Source: Adiantum capillus-veneris (Eukaryota; Streptophyta; Polypodiopsida; Polypodiales; Pteridaceae). From it: DNA of 60,000 nt. The stretch spans positions 71,891,384-71,951,383 of the forward strand of contig CM043944.1 of the NCBI GenBank assembly GCA_014529385.2. The letters are read 5' to 3'. Both the position numbers and the translations under genes were made by a program. Shown here in pieces: positions 41,234 through 52,533 of this stretch. Below the pieces are notes generated by a model that worked only from the letters and a program-made list of their open reading frames with translations, searched no databases and was not told the origin of the DNA. Positions within the stretch are counted from its first letter, which is position 1; every line of letters starts with the position of its first letter.

Positions 41234-42352
41234 GTGTGCAAATGTAACAAGGCTTTGTATGGGTTGAAGCAATCTCCTCGTGCTTGGTATGAGAAAGCTG
41301 ACACTCATTTGGTCAAACAAGGCTTTCGTAACAGTCTAACAGAAAGCACATTGTATGTAAAGCGTGAGGGTGATGTACTTCTCATTGTGGTTCTTTATGT
41401 TGATGATTTGCTAATCACTGGACCAAATGAGAGATATCTTGCTGAATTTAAGGCTGATTTGAATGCTACTTTCAAGATGAAAGATTTGCGGCTGTTGCAT
41501 CATTATTTGGGTATACAGTTTAAGCAGTGTGATGGTGGTATTGCCTTGTGTCAGAAAAGTTACATAGAGACATTGCTATGTAAGTTTGGACTTGAGGATT
41601 GCAAACCTATTGCCACTCCCATGGAAACAGGTTTGAAGTTGAGTCTACATGATGCTGGTGATCCTGCTGATGTCACTCTTTACCAAACTGCTGTTGGCTG
41701 CCTCATTTATGTATGCAACACGAGGCCGGATATTCAGTTTGCAGTCTCACAGGTCAGCAGATTTATGCATAGCCCAGGGTCTAAGCATTGGCAGGCTGTC
41801 AAGAGGATTTTCCGCTACCTTAGTGGCACTTTACATCTTGGCTTGTTTTATCCCAAGGGGGGATCATTTCCGCCAGACTTACATGCTTTTTCGGACTCAG
41901 ATTGGGCTGGTTGTTTTGACACGCGAGTGTCCACAAGTGGTTTTTGTTTCATGCTTGGTAGTTCATGTATATCATGGTTGAGCAAGAAGCAACCTACTGT
42001 GGCCACTTCGAGTTGTGAGGCTGAGTACAGGGCAGTCTTTACAACTATGGTTGAGTGTGTATGGCTCGCACCCCTTATGGATGATTTGGGTGTTGGACAT
42101 GACACTGCCAACACTATCTACACTGACAGGCAGAGCGCATTGGCAATTGCGAGGAACCCAATTTTTCATGCTCGCACAAAGCACATTGAGGTGCATTACC
42201 ACTATGTCAGGGAGAGGCTCTCAGCAGGAGAGATCAGCTTGGTTTATGTGCCAACACAGGACCACCTTACAGATCTTTTCACAAAGCCATTGTCTCATGA
42301 GAAGCTTGAAGCTTTCCGCAAAGCTTTGGGCTTACTCCCCTTTGTGGAATGA
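41234..42352 (+). CDS. Copia 2 RT C-terminal part and RNase H (open frame)
   Basis: The open frame starts just after the TAG at 41195 and runs to the stop at 42352. RT: NKALYGLKQSPRAWYEKADT, then LLIVVLYVDDLLITGPNERY with the YVDD catalytic pair, and DLRLLHHYLGIQFKQCDGGI. RNase H: ALYILACF-type noise is in another frame; in this frame FSDSDWAGCFDTRVSTSGFC, SCEAEYRAVFTTMVECVWLA, and YTDRQSALAIARNPIFHART. It ends LTDLFTKPLSHEKLEAFRKA. The usual 'CDN' Asn/Asp pair of RNase H reads TDR here, so its active site is altered. As in other copia elements this is the C-terminal end of the polyprotein. Confidence 0.92.
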   Translation: MCKCNKALYGLKQSPRAWYEKADTHLVKQGFRNSLTESTLYVKREGDVLLIVVLYVDDLLITGPNERYLAEFKADLNATFKMKDLRLLHHYLGIQFKQCDGGIALCQKSYIETLLCKFGLEDCKPIATPMETGLKLSLHDAGDPADVTLYQTAVGCLIYVCNTRPDIQFAVSQVSRFMHSPGSKHWQAVKRIFRYLSGTLHLGLFYPKGGSFPPDLHAFSDSDWAGCFDTRVSTSGFCFMLGSSCISWLSKKQPTVATSSCEAEYRAVFTTMVECVWLAPLMDDLGVGHDTANTIYTDRQSALAIARNPIFHARTKHIEVHYHYVRERLSAGEISLVYVPTQDHLTDLFTKPLSHEKLEAFRKALGLLPFVE

Positions 42353-42417
42353 TCCTGTCCTCAGGGCATGGCACTTCCCTTTACTCATGTGCCAGCTCTC
42401 GTTCACCGCATCACTCC

Positions 42418-42427
42418 AGGGGGGATT
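42418..42427 (+). promoter_or_regulatory. Copia 2 polypurine tract
   Basis: AGGGGGGATT directly precedes the 3' LTR. Confidence 0.85.
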
Positions 42428-42654
42428 TGTTACCATATACATGTGTTAGTGATGTGTGTGAACACACTAGGACCGCCGGGGCATTTTTTCCCTCTTTAGG
42501 AGGTTTTTTCCTCCGTACATTGCATATACGCCCATCAATCTAGGGCTATCTATATTTCCATTACACACTAAGTATCACACTCTCTATTGTGTACCTTGAG
42601 CTTCCTTCATCTTCTCCAAGCTGTGTGTGTTTCTCTGCAACCCTAATTCCTACA
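42428..42654 (+). repeat. Copia 2 3' LTR (227 bp)
   Basis: It has the same start (TGTTACC) as the 5' LTR and ends CTACA. Thirteen substitutions and no indels separate the two LTRs. Confidence 0.95.
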
Positions 42655-43400
42655 GAAAAGATGTATGGAAAATGGAAAGCACAAATGAAAACAAGGCAAG
42701 CCAATTCTAAAGTTCGTTTGTTATTTTAAGAGGACTCCAAAAATGGCTTGCTCTCTTATTGACCGTTTATTATTTTAAGAGAAAAACACAAATGGACTCC
42801 AAAATTGGATTGCTCTCGTATTGATTGTGCAAACAATGACGCTCATGGCTTGCCTAAACCAACAAAGAACAAGAGTTCTAGCCATATACTAAATGGCAAG
42901 TGCACAAGCTGTTTTAGAAGTTCGTTTGCGTTTTTAAGAGAAAAACATAAATGGCCTCTAGAAACACCTTTCCCTCTTGTAATTGCTTCTTGTCACCTTG
43001 TATATGGCTTGCCCAAACCATCAACAGGGAAGTGGGCAAGCCATGTGCACATCGACAAACTAAAGGTTTGATTGCATTTTTTCTCATGGAAACACAAATG
43101 GACTTCAAAAACACCTTGCCCTCTTGCTGTTTGTGTTTGCCACTTTGTATACGACTTAATCAAATCATCAATAAAAACAAGGGAAATCCATGTGCAAAGC
43201 AGCAAGCAAAAATGGTAAGTACACTAGCCTTTTCTGAAGTTTGTTTGCATTTTTAAGATCAGAAAAATACGGACATACTATAAAAACGGATTGTACACTT
43301 GCTTTTTATGCTTTTTGCTTTACATTTGGTTAACGTACTTATCTATTGATGGTTTATACAAGATCTTTGTGTTCTTGTTAACTGTTTTTGAATCTTGCTT
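42655..43400. repeat. Tandem repeat array, right part (about 150-170 bp units)
   Basis: Four degenerate units have block starts near 42711, 42919, 43066 and 43238. Shared features are 'agttcgtttgcgtttttaagag', 'acacaaatggactcc', 'ttgccctcttg', and 'tatggcttgcccaaaccatcaa'. Spacing between the blocks is about 147, 172 and 150-200 bases. There is no coding content. Confidence 0.7.
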
Positions 43401-43730
43401 TCATTTTTTGTAAGATTACATTTATGTTCAGGGTTGTGCTCACAAGCAGTACGAGTAGCGACGACGGTGTGGGATTGTCCGATCAAGATGCCTAATTTTT
43501 GGCCAGGGTTTCATGCCTTTGTAATCAATGCAAATGGGCTATGCATCAAACACGGTGTGTTGCACATTGATAGCATATCTTCAAATATGGCAAGTTTGAT
43601 CCATGACTTCTAGATCGAAGTATTTCACATTGATAGCATATCTACAAATATGGCAAGTTCGATCCATGACTTTTAAATCGAAATATTGCAAATTGCAATC
43701 CAACGAGAATAGTAAAATACGTTGGAGAGG
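43401..43730. repeat. Unrecognised non-coding stretch with a 63-bp tandem duplication
   Basis: Positions 43563-43625 and 43626-43688 are two copies of a 63-base unit starting CACATTGATAGCATATCT, with six or so differences. A plus-strand ORF (43395-43613) covers the region but has no recognisable domain. Confidence 0.8.
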
Positions 43731-44070
43731 GGAAATGGAAACAAGTCCAAAAACACAACAAAATTGCCTCTCTATAGCCTAGGATACTCATAGCACCCCA
43801 CTCCTCTCAGAAACACCTTTAGAACCACACGCTTTGCACAATGTGCCCTTTACATTGTTTACCAACAAACATGCACACACTTTAGAGAATCCAAACCCAC
43901 ACAGCTCCCACAATGCTTCAATTCCACACACCACCACCACAAAAAACTTCTCTCTCCTTCTCTCTTTGCACCACACAAAAGAATGATCTGGGGGAAATGC
44001 ACACACGTCAACATCGACACCAAGAGAGAAAACAATAGAGAGCAGAAAGGGGATGGGGAGTTGAGATCAA

Positions 44071-44113
<43 letters not shown>

Positions 44114-44460
44114 GAGAGTAAAATATGGAGTACAATTTCCTTCTTCAAGCTCTCTATCGTCATCTAGGCATCCCTCTTCTCTCGGCTCCCGAAGCTCTCG
44201 CAGAAAAAAACTATCCAAAGACAACAAAAAAACGGCCCCTTAATGGGCATATTTTTTAATTTTTGGCAACCTTTTTTCTTGTTAGTAAGCTTGCCTCCAA
44301 TAAAATAAGGGGCCCCTTTGGGCACCACTGTAAGAATGGCCCCCAACCTAAGATCCACCCTTGCCTCCAACACCCACCACTGGCCGTCAAAAAATGCTGC
44401 CATGAAACGCCACCATTGTAGCACCTGATGGTGCCACCAACCAACAATGGACGCCCCCAG
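43731..44460. repeat. LTR-like sequence with 42-base G run
   Basis: Near 43765-43830 it reads CTCTCTATAGCCTAGGATAC and CTCTCAGAAACACCTTT, matching blocks at one end of the B and D LTRs, so this is probably part of a related LTR on the minus strand. A run of 42 G bases lies at 44071-44112. No pair was found, and there is no gene. Confidence 0.5.
44071..44112. repeat. 42-base poly-G tract
   Basis: This is an uninterrupted run of 42 G, followed by a short GA stretch. The apparent poly-Gly and poly-Pro ORFs here are artefacts. Confidence 0.97.
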
Positions 44461-44971
44461 ATAGCGCCCACACAAAGGGGGTGAAGGGATGAGCCATTAG
44501 AGCTCCCTCTCTCCCTATTTGGATGCTTTGTGTATGGTCCTTCCACATTATATATACAGAAAAGCCATGTGGGATTTTTTGAATTTCCACGTGGCACCAC
44601 TACATGGACTACACCCTTGAAACTTCAAAAATAGTCTTGAGCTTCACCCAAAAAACACCTTTCAGTGCCTACTTTGAACCCTCCCAGTTTTTTGTCTGGT
44701 AATCCAATGCTCTTTCTGTAAAATCACAATGGGAGTGTACATCCCGGACTCCATATTACAAGAGCCCTGCCATATTCTGATCTTCTTACAACCTTGAACA
44801 AAGCATCCAAAACTAGACAAAAACCACATGATCCCTAATCGCTGCGGTTGCCTATCAATTTCAATTATGATATAACTTCACACTCACGGCTATGATTGAC
44901 ATGCTGTCAACTCTACTAGGCTTCTTATGATGCATAGTACTCGTGCAAACTTTGATGAGCTCAAAAAAACA
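44461..44971. repeat. Dispersed repeat, copy 1 (partner at 47630-48150)
   Basis: From 44534 onward it aligns in the same direction with 47707 onward, with about 95% identity by eye, ending AAAAACACATGA in both. The first 73 bases (44461-44533) match the partner only as reverse complement. On its right it abuts the integrase remnant F. It is probably LTR-derived. Confidence 0.85.
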
Positions 44972-44974
44972 CAT

Positions 44975-45879
44975 GACTAGGTGATATATCATGAATCACA
45001 AATGGACCATTACCTTGCTTCTGTAATTTTCTTGAGAGTTGTTTCAAGGTGTAGACTAACACATAGTCTCCCCTTTTGATCTCCTTTTTAATCACATGTT
45101 GATCATAAAATTATTTCATGCATCTTTTCTCAGCATAAATGCCCGCAACATCTCTTAAGCGTGTCCCATCTAGATTCTCAAGAAAATTGAACCACTTAAA
45201 TAGCTCATGACCTATCTAATCTAAGTCTTTTGGCTACTTTAAGTGTTGGAATCAGGAAATCTATGGGCAATATAGAATTAAAATCAAACACCATATTAAA
45301 AGACAATGCTTCAATTGATGTTTTGTAAGCCACTCTGCATGCCCATAAAGTTGAATGTAGGTTTTGGTCCCAATCTACCCTTGATTCACCTACTATCTTT
45401 GTGAGCACTGTGCATAAGATTTTGTTTGTGCTCTCATCCTCTCCATTAGCTTGAGAGTGATAAGGTGCTGATTTGCAATGAACTACCATGAATTCATCTA
45501 GCAAAAATTTGCAATGAACTACCATGAATCCATCTAGAAAAAACTTCTATCACACTTGATATATAAAATGAGTCCCTCTATTGCTAACTATCTCAATTGG
45601 TAGCTCATATCTTGTAAAGATATTCTCATACAAGAATTGTGCTATTGTCCTTGCATCATCCTTTTGTGATGCCTTTACTTCTATCCATTTGATCAAATAG
45701 TCTATGGCCACTATGATGTATTGAGCATGTGTACAATATGATGGAGGTGCTATAGGTCCTACAAAATCTATGCCCCATTTGGCAAATGCTCTTGCCTCCA
45801 CCATTGGCCATAGAGACATCTCATCTCTTTGCATAGGTATCTTTGCTGATGTAAAAACTTCCAAAAGTTCTAAACTCAT
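44975..45879 (-). pseudogene. Gypsy integrase remnant F
   Basis: The frame 45879-45550 encodes PMQRDEMSLWPMVEARAFAK, then WGIDFVGPIAPPSYCTHAQY with the first Asp, VAIDYLIKWIEVKASQKDDA, and TRYELPIEIVSNRGTHFIYQ, where the second catalytic Asp (SDRG) is Asn (SNRG). After a break, 45525-45205 gives SAPYHSQANGEDESTNKILC, with the Glu region, and WDQNLHSTLWACRVAYKTSI. The C-terminal piece near 45080-44975 reads RGDYVLVYTLKQLSRKLQKQ and NGPFVIHDI (GPF motif). A 36-base in-frame tandem duplication lies at 45472-45543. The remnant is cut on both sides by repeats. Confidence 0.8.
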
Positions 45880-46381
45880 GGTTTCTCAAGAAACCTTAAT
45901 TTTTGATACTTGGATACTCTGAAGGTACAATTTCTTGAATTTTCAGCCAAACTTGTAGATTTCTTTCAAAACTCTTGGTGGACGTGGCTTATAGGTACAC
46001 TAAGCTAACTATGGACAAAATCTGGCTGAAATGGCATGTGGGAGACATGGCTCACAATCCATGTTCTAGAGCCAAATGACATGGAATTTGTAGGGTAGAT
46101 TCTTGATACGTTTCTACAGCCATTGGGCATCAACATTTTGGGTTTGAATCATTTTTTCTTGCTCTGGATCAAAATGACCATTTGAACTACAATCAATGGA
46201 AAATTTGGGATTTCTAGGCCAAATGATGTTCAAATTCCACCAAATTTTAAGAGAAGCCTTCCCAAGTTGTGCTCTAGCTTGTTGTTGACAAAATTTGATC
46301 AAAATCTAAGCATGTGGATACATGGATCACGATTCATGTTGGAACACTATTTTTAATTATTTTCTGGGTAGAGTAGTTGTT

Positions 46382-46416
46382 GGGGGGGGGAGGGGGGGGG
46401 GGGGGGGGGGGGGGGG
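46382..46416. repeat. Poly-G tract (9 + 25 G, one A between)
   Basis: These are G runs at 46382-46390 and 46392-46416. Confidence 0.95.
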
Positions 46417-46775
46417 TCATGAGGATTCTTTTGGAGTTTGGGTGTAGGGGGCATGGATCACGGGGATTCCTCACCAACCTAGAAACGGATCATATAGCTT
46501 TGAAGTACACAACATGTTGATTATTTTCCCTAACACTTTTTGAGTTTGGACCACTTTTGATCCTCTTGTCAAGCTTATGAAACTTGTAGAAACTGGATTT
46601 TGATTTGAATCAATTACTATGGTCATTTTAGTATTTTTTGTGTTGTACATACCATATGGAAATGCTCCATAAGGTATATATACAATATGTGTAGAATATG
46701 GTGTAGGGTGGTGGCCCCAATTGCACGTAGCAAGCAAAAACATGGTGTGTGCTCCGGGTCACTTAATCCCCCCCC

Positions 46776-46886
<111 letters not shown>

Positions 46887-47629
46887 CACAATTACAAATG
46901 AGGTCTAAATTGACCTACCTTGGATTTAAATATCCGGATTACCTGGAGCCCCAAGTTTAAATATCACTCGAGGCTCAAATGGCTCATGATTTGGATATCT
47001 TGTCACTATTTGCCCTTGATTTTGCAACTTTGACCATTCGTAACTTAGCCAAAAAATTGATTTGCACCAAATCATTTGAAACTCTCTATGCTTGAAGCTT
47101 TTGCTTTGCTGATATGAGTTTGCTTTCAAAACTTGATTTCGGCTCTCTTGGATAATTTTATTAATTTTTGATCTTTATCAACTAAAATTTAAACAAAATA
47201 TTGAAATTTATTATTATTCAGCCAAAAATTAGCCAAAAGTATTCTTCACACTCATATATACATGCTTTCACTCTAGGCATCATGATTGCTAGCATTTGGT
47301 TAGTATTGCTCATTAATATGTCTTATAAGAGATAAAACCAAATAAAAAGAAAAAAATTAAGTAGAAAACACACTTTGTACAATGTACACAGGAATTATCT
47401 TCATCTTACAGCAGCCATATGCTGCTATTCCCCTCTTCCTTTTTTGAGCCAATCCAGACAAAAGATTAGGCAATGTGCACGGACGGTAATGCCGTGTCTA
47501 TGCGAGGCCATGCAATGTAGCAGTATAATGCCAATGGAAGAAATGCATGAGGGAACACTATGCTATGAAATATGTGGATACTAAACTATTTTTTCAATGA
47601 TGCTGACTATAGAGGCTTCAACTATACTT

Positions 47630-48150
47630 ACACAAAGCATCCAAGGAGGGAGAGAGGGAGCTCTAATGGCTCATCCCTTCACCCCCTTCGTGTGGGCGCT
47701 ATTTGTGTATGGTCCTTCCAGATTATATCTACAGAGAAGCCATGTGGGATTTTTTGAATTTCCAGGTGGCACCACTACATGGACTACACCCCTGAAATTT
47801 AAAAAATAGTCTTGAGCTTCACCCGAAAAACACCTTTCAGTGCCTACTTTGAACCCTCCCAGTTTTTTGTTTGTAATCCAATGCTCTTTCTGTGAAATCA
47901 CAATGGGAGTGTACATCCCGGACTCCATATTACAAGAGTCCTGCCATATTTTGATCTTTTTACAACCTTGAGCAAAGCATCCAAAACTAGACAAAAACCA
48001 CATGATCCCTAATCGCTGCGGTTGCCTATCACTTTCAATTATGATATAACTTCACACTCATGGCTATGATTGACATGCTGTCAACTCTAGTAGGCTTCTT
48101 ATGATGCATAGTACACGTGAAAACTTTGATGAGCTAAAAAAAACACATGA
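47630..48150. repeat. Dispersed repeat, copy 2 (partner at 44461-44971)
   Basis: The first 73 bases (47630-47702) are the reverse complement of 44461-44533. From 47707 the direct match continues to AAAACACATGA at about 48150. Beyond that the sequence resembles the 'cataacttg...gaactccgattg' block of the B and D LTRs. Confidence 0.85.
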
Positions 48151-48875
<725 letters not shown>

Positions 48876-48887
48876 ATCCTCCCCTTG
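48876..48887 (-). promoter_or_regulatory. Copia H polypurine tract
   Basis: The minus strand reads CAAGGGGAGGAT directly before the TG of the proposed LTR. Confidence 0.65.
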
Positions 48888-48957
48888 GGCATGTAATACA
48901 TAATGAAAAACCCATTTATCCACACAGGATGACGCTATCCACTAAGGATGCCAAGAA

Positions 48958-49578
48958 CTATCCACATAGGATTACAAATAATACCTTCCCTTCAAGTAGA
49001 GAAGGTAGAAATGGATCTTTAAAGTATATTTGTAACAAAACAAACCTCCCCTTCTTCCCCTTTGCTTCTTCTTCTTCGACTACATGAATTGCTCCTTTTA
49101 TTTGCTTCTTGCTTTTATTGTTGTTTCTACTGCTGGTACCTTGATCCTTTGAATAGCACCTAGAAGGAGTATGCCCCTTCTTGTACCACAATTGCTACAT
49201 AATTTAATAATATAAAAATCCTTATCTATATGCCCTATTTTACCACATTCGTACCACTTTTGAACGTTGGAAGATGATGTAAAATCTATGGACAACTAAC
49301 CTCCCCTTGCCAAAAAATCTTCGTTTGTCTGTGTAGATGAAATTTTTGCTTCTTTTCCTCTGCTTGAAGTGAGCTTACCACATCTTGAAGTGCTGGAGTT
49401 GGCTCCTTTTCTTCAAGAATAGTGACTATATGGTCATAGTTGGAAGGAAGTGCACTAAGGAGGACTGCAACTTTGTCGTCTTCTTCTACTTTGCATTGGA
49501 TGTAGGTCAATTGTGGATCATGATTTTATGCCTGTTGATCAAAATGACTATGTATTCCCCCTCGAGCATGGTGAGTTT
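48958..49578 (-). pseudogene. Copia H gag fragment
   Basis: On the minus strand from 49578 the reading is HFDQQAKNHDPQL-like, then LTYIQCKVEEDDKVAVLLSA, LPSNYDHIVTILEEKEPTPA and LQDVVSSLQAEEKKQ, the central part of a copia gag. Downstream frames give two zinc-knuckle-like pieces: KWYECGKIGHIDKDF, with the last Cys lost, and LWYKKGHTPSRCYSKD, with the first Cys lost. The gag N-terminus is cut off by the copia 3 LTR at 49579. Almost all of pol is missing between gag and the 3' LTR. It is a deletion remnant, different in sequence from copia 1 and 2. Confidence 0.78.
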
Positions 49579-49803
49579 TGTTACCATATGATGTGATTGA
49601 TGTGTGTGAACACACTAGGACTTTCCGGGGCATTTTTTCCCTCTTTAGGAGGTTTCTTCCCCCGAGCATTGTATATACGCCCATCACTCTAGGGCTATCT
49701 ATCTTTCCATTGCACACTAAGTAATACACTCTCTATTGTGTGCCTTGAGCTTCCTTCGTCTTCTCCAAGCTGTGTGCGTTTCTCTGCAACCCTAATTCCA
49801 ACA
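49579..49803 (+). repeat. Copia 3 5' LTR (225 bp)
   Basis: It starts TGTTACC and ends TAATTCCAACA, and aligns throughout with the copia 2 LTRs. Confidence 0.93.
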
Positions 49804-49805
49804 AT

Positions 49806-49817
49806 TGGTATTAGAGC
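49806..49817 (+). promoter_or_regulatory. Copia 3 primer binding site
   Basis: TGGTATTAGAGC has one change (C to T) from the iMet site, at a different position from the change in copia 2. Confidence 0.9.
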
Positions 49818-50123
49818 AGGTTGCGTCCTCCCAGGCTCAGTCGCTAGCAGCTCTAGTACATGCCTGCTCACTTTCTCCGATTGCAGTGAGGTTTGGTGAG
49901 CGTTCGAAGGGAATTTTTGATTCGGGCTCATTTCGGTCTCCGTTTTCACTACAAGCAGGTCTGCACAGGCAATTTCGTCATTTTTTGCAGAATTTTTGTC
50001 AGTTCTGCTTTCTGCATAACAGGTGCCTTATAGTCTTTTATGGTTTGTGCTATATAGCACATGTTATTCCCGCTCCGTTTCTCCTATTTTCAGGGAGTTT
50101 TTACATCAGGTGCAGGATTTACC

Positions 50124-50531
50124 ATGACTGACAACAACAACACAGATGTGTTCAAGATGTTTGCTGCTGAGGACAAGTTGGATGGGGACAATTACCCTAT
50201 GTGGGCTTATATGATGCAACACGTTCTTGTGTCAAAGGGCGTCCGGAATATTGTGCAGGGCATTGATGTACGTCCTGGTTTTGAGGATGTAGGCGCTGTT
50301 GAGGGTGTTGTAGGTCTTGCTGCAAGGATTGCTGCTACTAGAGTTGTTTTGCCTACGGCAGAACAAGCTCTTTGGGATGTAAAGGATGCGCAGGATCATG
50401 CATTGATTACGTTGTCTGTGAAGCGTACCATTGTTTCTCACATTCGTTCAACAAAATCTGCAAAACAGGATTGGGATATTCTAGCAGGACTTTATGCAAG
50501 CCGCAATGAGGCTAAAATTGTTGTGCTGCGT
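50124..50531 (+). pseudogene. Copia 3 gag, truncated by gypsy E
   Basis: The start at 50124 reads MTDNNNTDVFKMFAAEDKLD, matching copia 2 gag at 38105. The frame is open through GDNYPMWAYMMQHVLVSKGV and SAKQDWDILAGLYASRNEAK to VVLR, where gypsy E begins. Copia 2 continues ALLRKELESK at this point. The break is caused only by the insertion, with no earlier stop or frameshift. Gag forms the particle. Confidence 0.92.
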
Positions 50532-52533
50532 TATCGAGAAATTTGCGGTCTTGCCAGGAAAGCACCGGGCTTATGGCTGTGAGAGTTTGTGAGAGAACTC
50601 AACAAAAACTATATGAAGGAGTTAAACCATGGATGCCATGAAGACTAGGGTTTGGAAAGAAGTGCAATCAAAGAAGACTCACTCTTTCTCTCTTGCACTC
50701 ACACACACACAAAGAAAGAACGCAAAAGAGAATGTCAAAACAATACGAAGATGAAAACATCAAGGCTATGGTCATATCGTATCATGGGTAATATGAAAGG
50801 GTTAATGGATGAGTTAATGGCATTCAATCTTGGCTGACCAAATAGGCTACGAATTGTTCTTTGGAATTGTAGTTTTGTGCTTACCATAATATATATATTT
50901 TGCCTAGTGATTGGGATTAATTGTGTGTACAAATCCTCTTGGTTCATAGCAAGATAACTACGCTTACATCAAAAGAAAAATTATAGTCTATGAGAGGTAG
51001 TATGATGGGATCCGGTGATAGAAGTATTTCATTGAGCCTTTCAGGCCGAAGAGAAAACACTATACGTTGTTGAAAGTGTATTTTACGGCTAATCCATACG
51101 TTAATTCTAATAGATCGTACAGAGTGAAAGCGATAGAAATGATCATCATGTGGGTTATTCATCTAGGATAGTATGTGAGAAATGTAGATACGAGAGAAGT
51201 GAAGAGATGAGAAGTTTCCCTCCCAAGCCCTATTCTTGCCCGTAGGCAATAAGGATACTGCGGGGAGAGATGTACCTGTAGCAAAGAGACCTAGAGAGGA
51301 TGAATTACTAAGAATGAGAGAGATAGGTTTGGTTAAGGAGATGAGATTAGATACATATATATATGTTGGATTAGAGATGAAAATGAAAACAACAAGAAAT
51401 CAAGAAAACATCAATGTAGAACACATCTTACTTGAAACCCTTCGGCACCATTATTGATGGAGAGAGAAGAAGAGGGAGAATTCAACGTTGATTGATACGC
51501 CAAGTACAACACCTTCTTTGATTAGAGTTGATCCTCCAAGGATGGCGTACAAGAATGGCTAGTTTTCCTCTAGGAGAAAGTGTAGGCTTGGGCTTATGTT
51601 AATGGGGCTAAGTACAATTAGGCATTACTACTCACTCCTCAAGAATTCCTCTCATCAATGGCTTGAATGCTTGAGTTCCTTCCAAGGAAGAAGAGGTCCC
51701 CTTTTATAGGTGAAGGGAACCCACAAGGGTTTACACAAGAAGAGAGGAGCCAGTGTGAACAGGAATTGGAAAAGTTGGAAATGAGCTGTCCCTGCATGAT
51801 GTGGGCAGACTGGGTCCAGTATTTTGATCATATATTCCTCAACCGTAGCTCCAAATAAAAAAGTAAAAATATGGGCAAAAACTTCAGCTCATTAGCTACG
51901 ATTTTCATTTTAAAATCATTCTCCAATTCGGATTGGAACCTTGTGTAAAAAATTCATCAAAATAGGGTCCATTTCTGGCAGCAAAAGTCTTCATGTGGTC
52001 CCCTTAGCCTAGACTTTCATTTGATTCCAAAGGACACCTCATGCCATATGAAATCATGACATTGCTCCTTGACAAAGTTTTGTAATCATGCTTGCAATAA
52101 TGCATTAAATAAGTGTATCTTTGAAATCATGCCACCTAGTGTCCCACTAGGATTTGATTCTCTCCTAGTAGCTATTTAAAAAGAAATATAGAAAAGTATA
52201 AAAAATACATAGAATATATATATATTGGAGTTTACCTAGATATAGGATCTAGCTAGGGTGTGAGATGATAATGAAATAGTAGAAATAAAGAATCAATGCT
52301 TTTTTGCCCCAAGTTAAAGAGGCGGAGCTATTGACACTTTTCCATAGTATTTTTTTGATGGTAAAGTAAGAATACATTACCCTTGAGATAAATAATAAGA
52401 TGAGATAGAAAGTCTTATTTTTTATACTATACATATGCATATTACATTATGGAAATATAATTATGTATCTAAAAAAAATACAAGATAGATTTTGTAGCAT
52501 GCGTTCCCACTATGTACGTGTCACAGCACGACA
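50532..52533 (-). repeat. Gypsy E 3' LTR (about 2.0 kb)
   Basis: On the minus strand it starts TGTCGTGCTGTGACACG at 52533 after a purine tract and ends ...TTTCTCGATA at 50532, giving TG..TA rather than TG..CA termini. Short ORFs in it (for example 51162-50944 and 50947-50735) are duplicated in the right LTR and are not thought to be genes. Confidence 0.9.

Larger units (their letters stand above)
37516..42654 (+). mobile_element. Copia element 2, plus strand, 5.14 kb
   Basis: The 227-bp LTRs (37516-37742 and 42428-42654) start TGTTACC and end ACA. Five-base flanks are GACAA and GAAAA, a target duplication with one mismatch. There is a primer binding site for tRNA-iMet with one mismatch, and a polypurine tract at 42418-42427. 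The order gag, protease, integrase, RT and RNase H is complete. Four TAG stops and two to three frame changes inactivate it. I count 13 LTR differences (5.7%), so it is older than copia 1. A third copy of the family starts at 49579. Confidence 0.96.
49579..50531 (+). mobile_element. Copia element 3 (family of copia 2), left part
   Basis: A single LTR of the copia 2 family (49579-49803) is followed by a primer binding site, leader and the first 136 codons of gag, very similar to 37516-38510. It is interrupted at 50532 by gypsy E. The rest, if present, lies beyond 60000. It inserted into the gag of copia H. The bases before it (AGTTT, 49574-49578) are the presumed target duplication. Confidence 0.93.

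Noticed and set aside
50652-51162. Three ORFs conserved almost exactly at 58660-59170
   Set aside because: They lie inside the LTRs of gypsy E, and the conservation reflects recent LTR identity, not selection on a protein.
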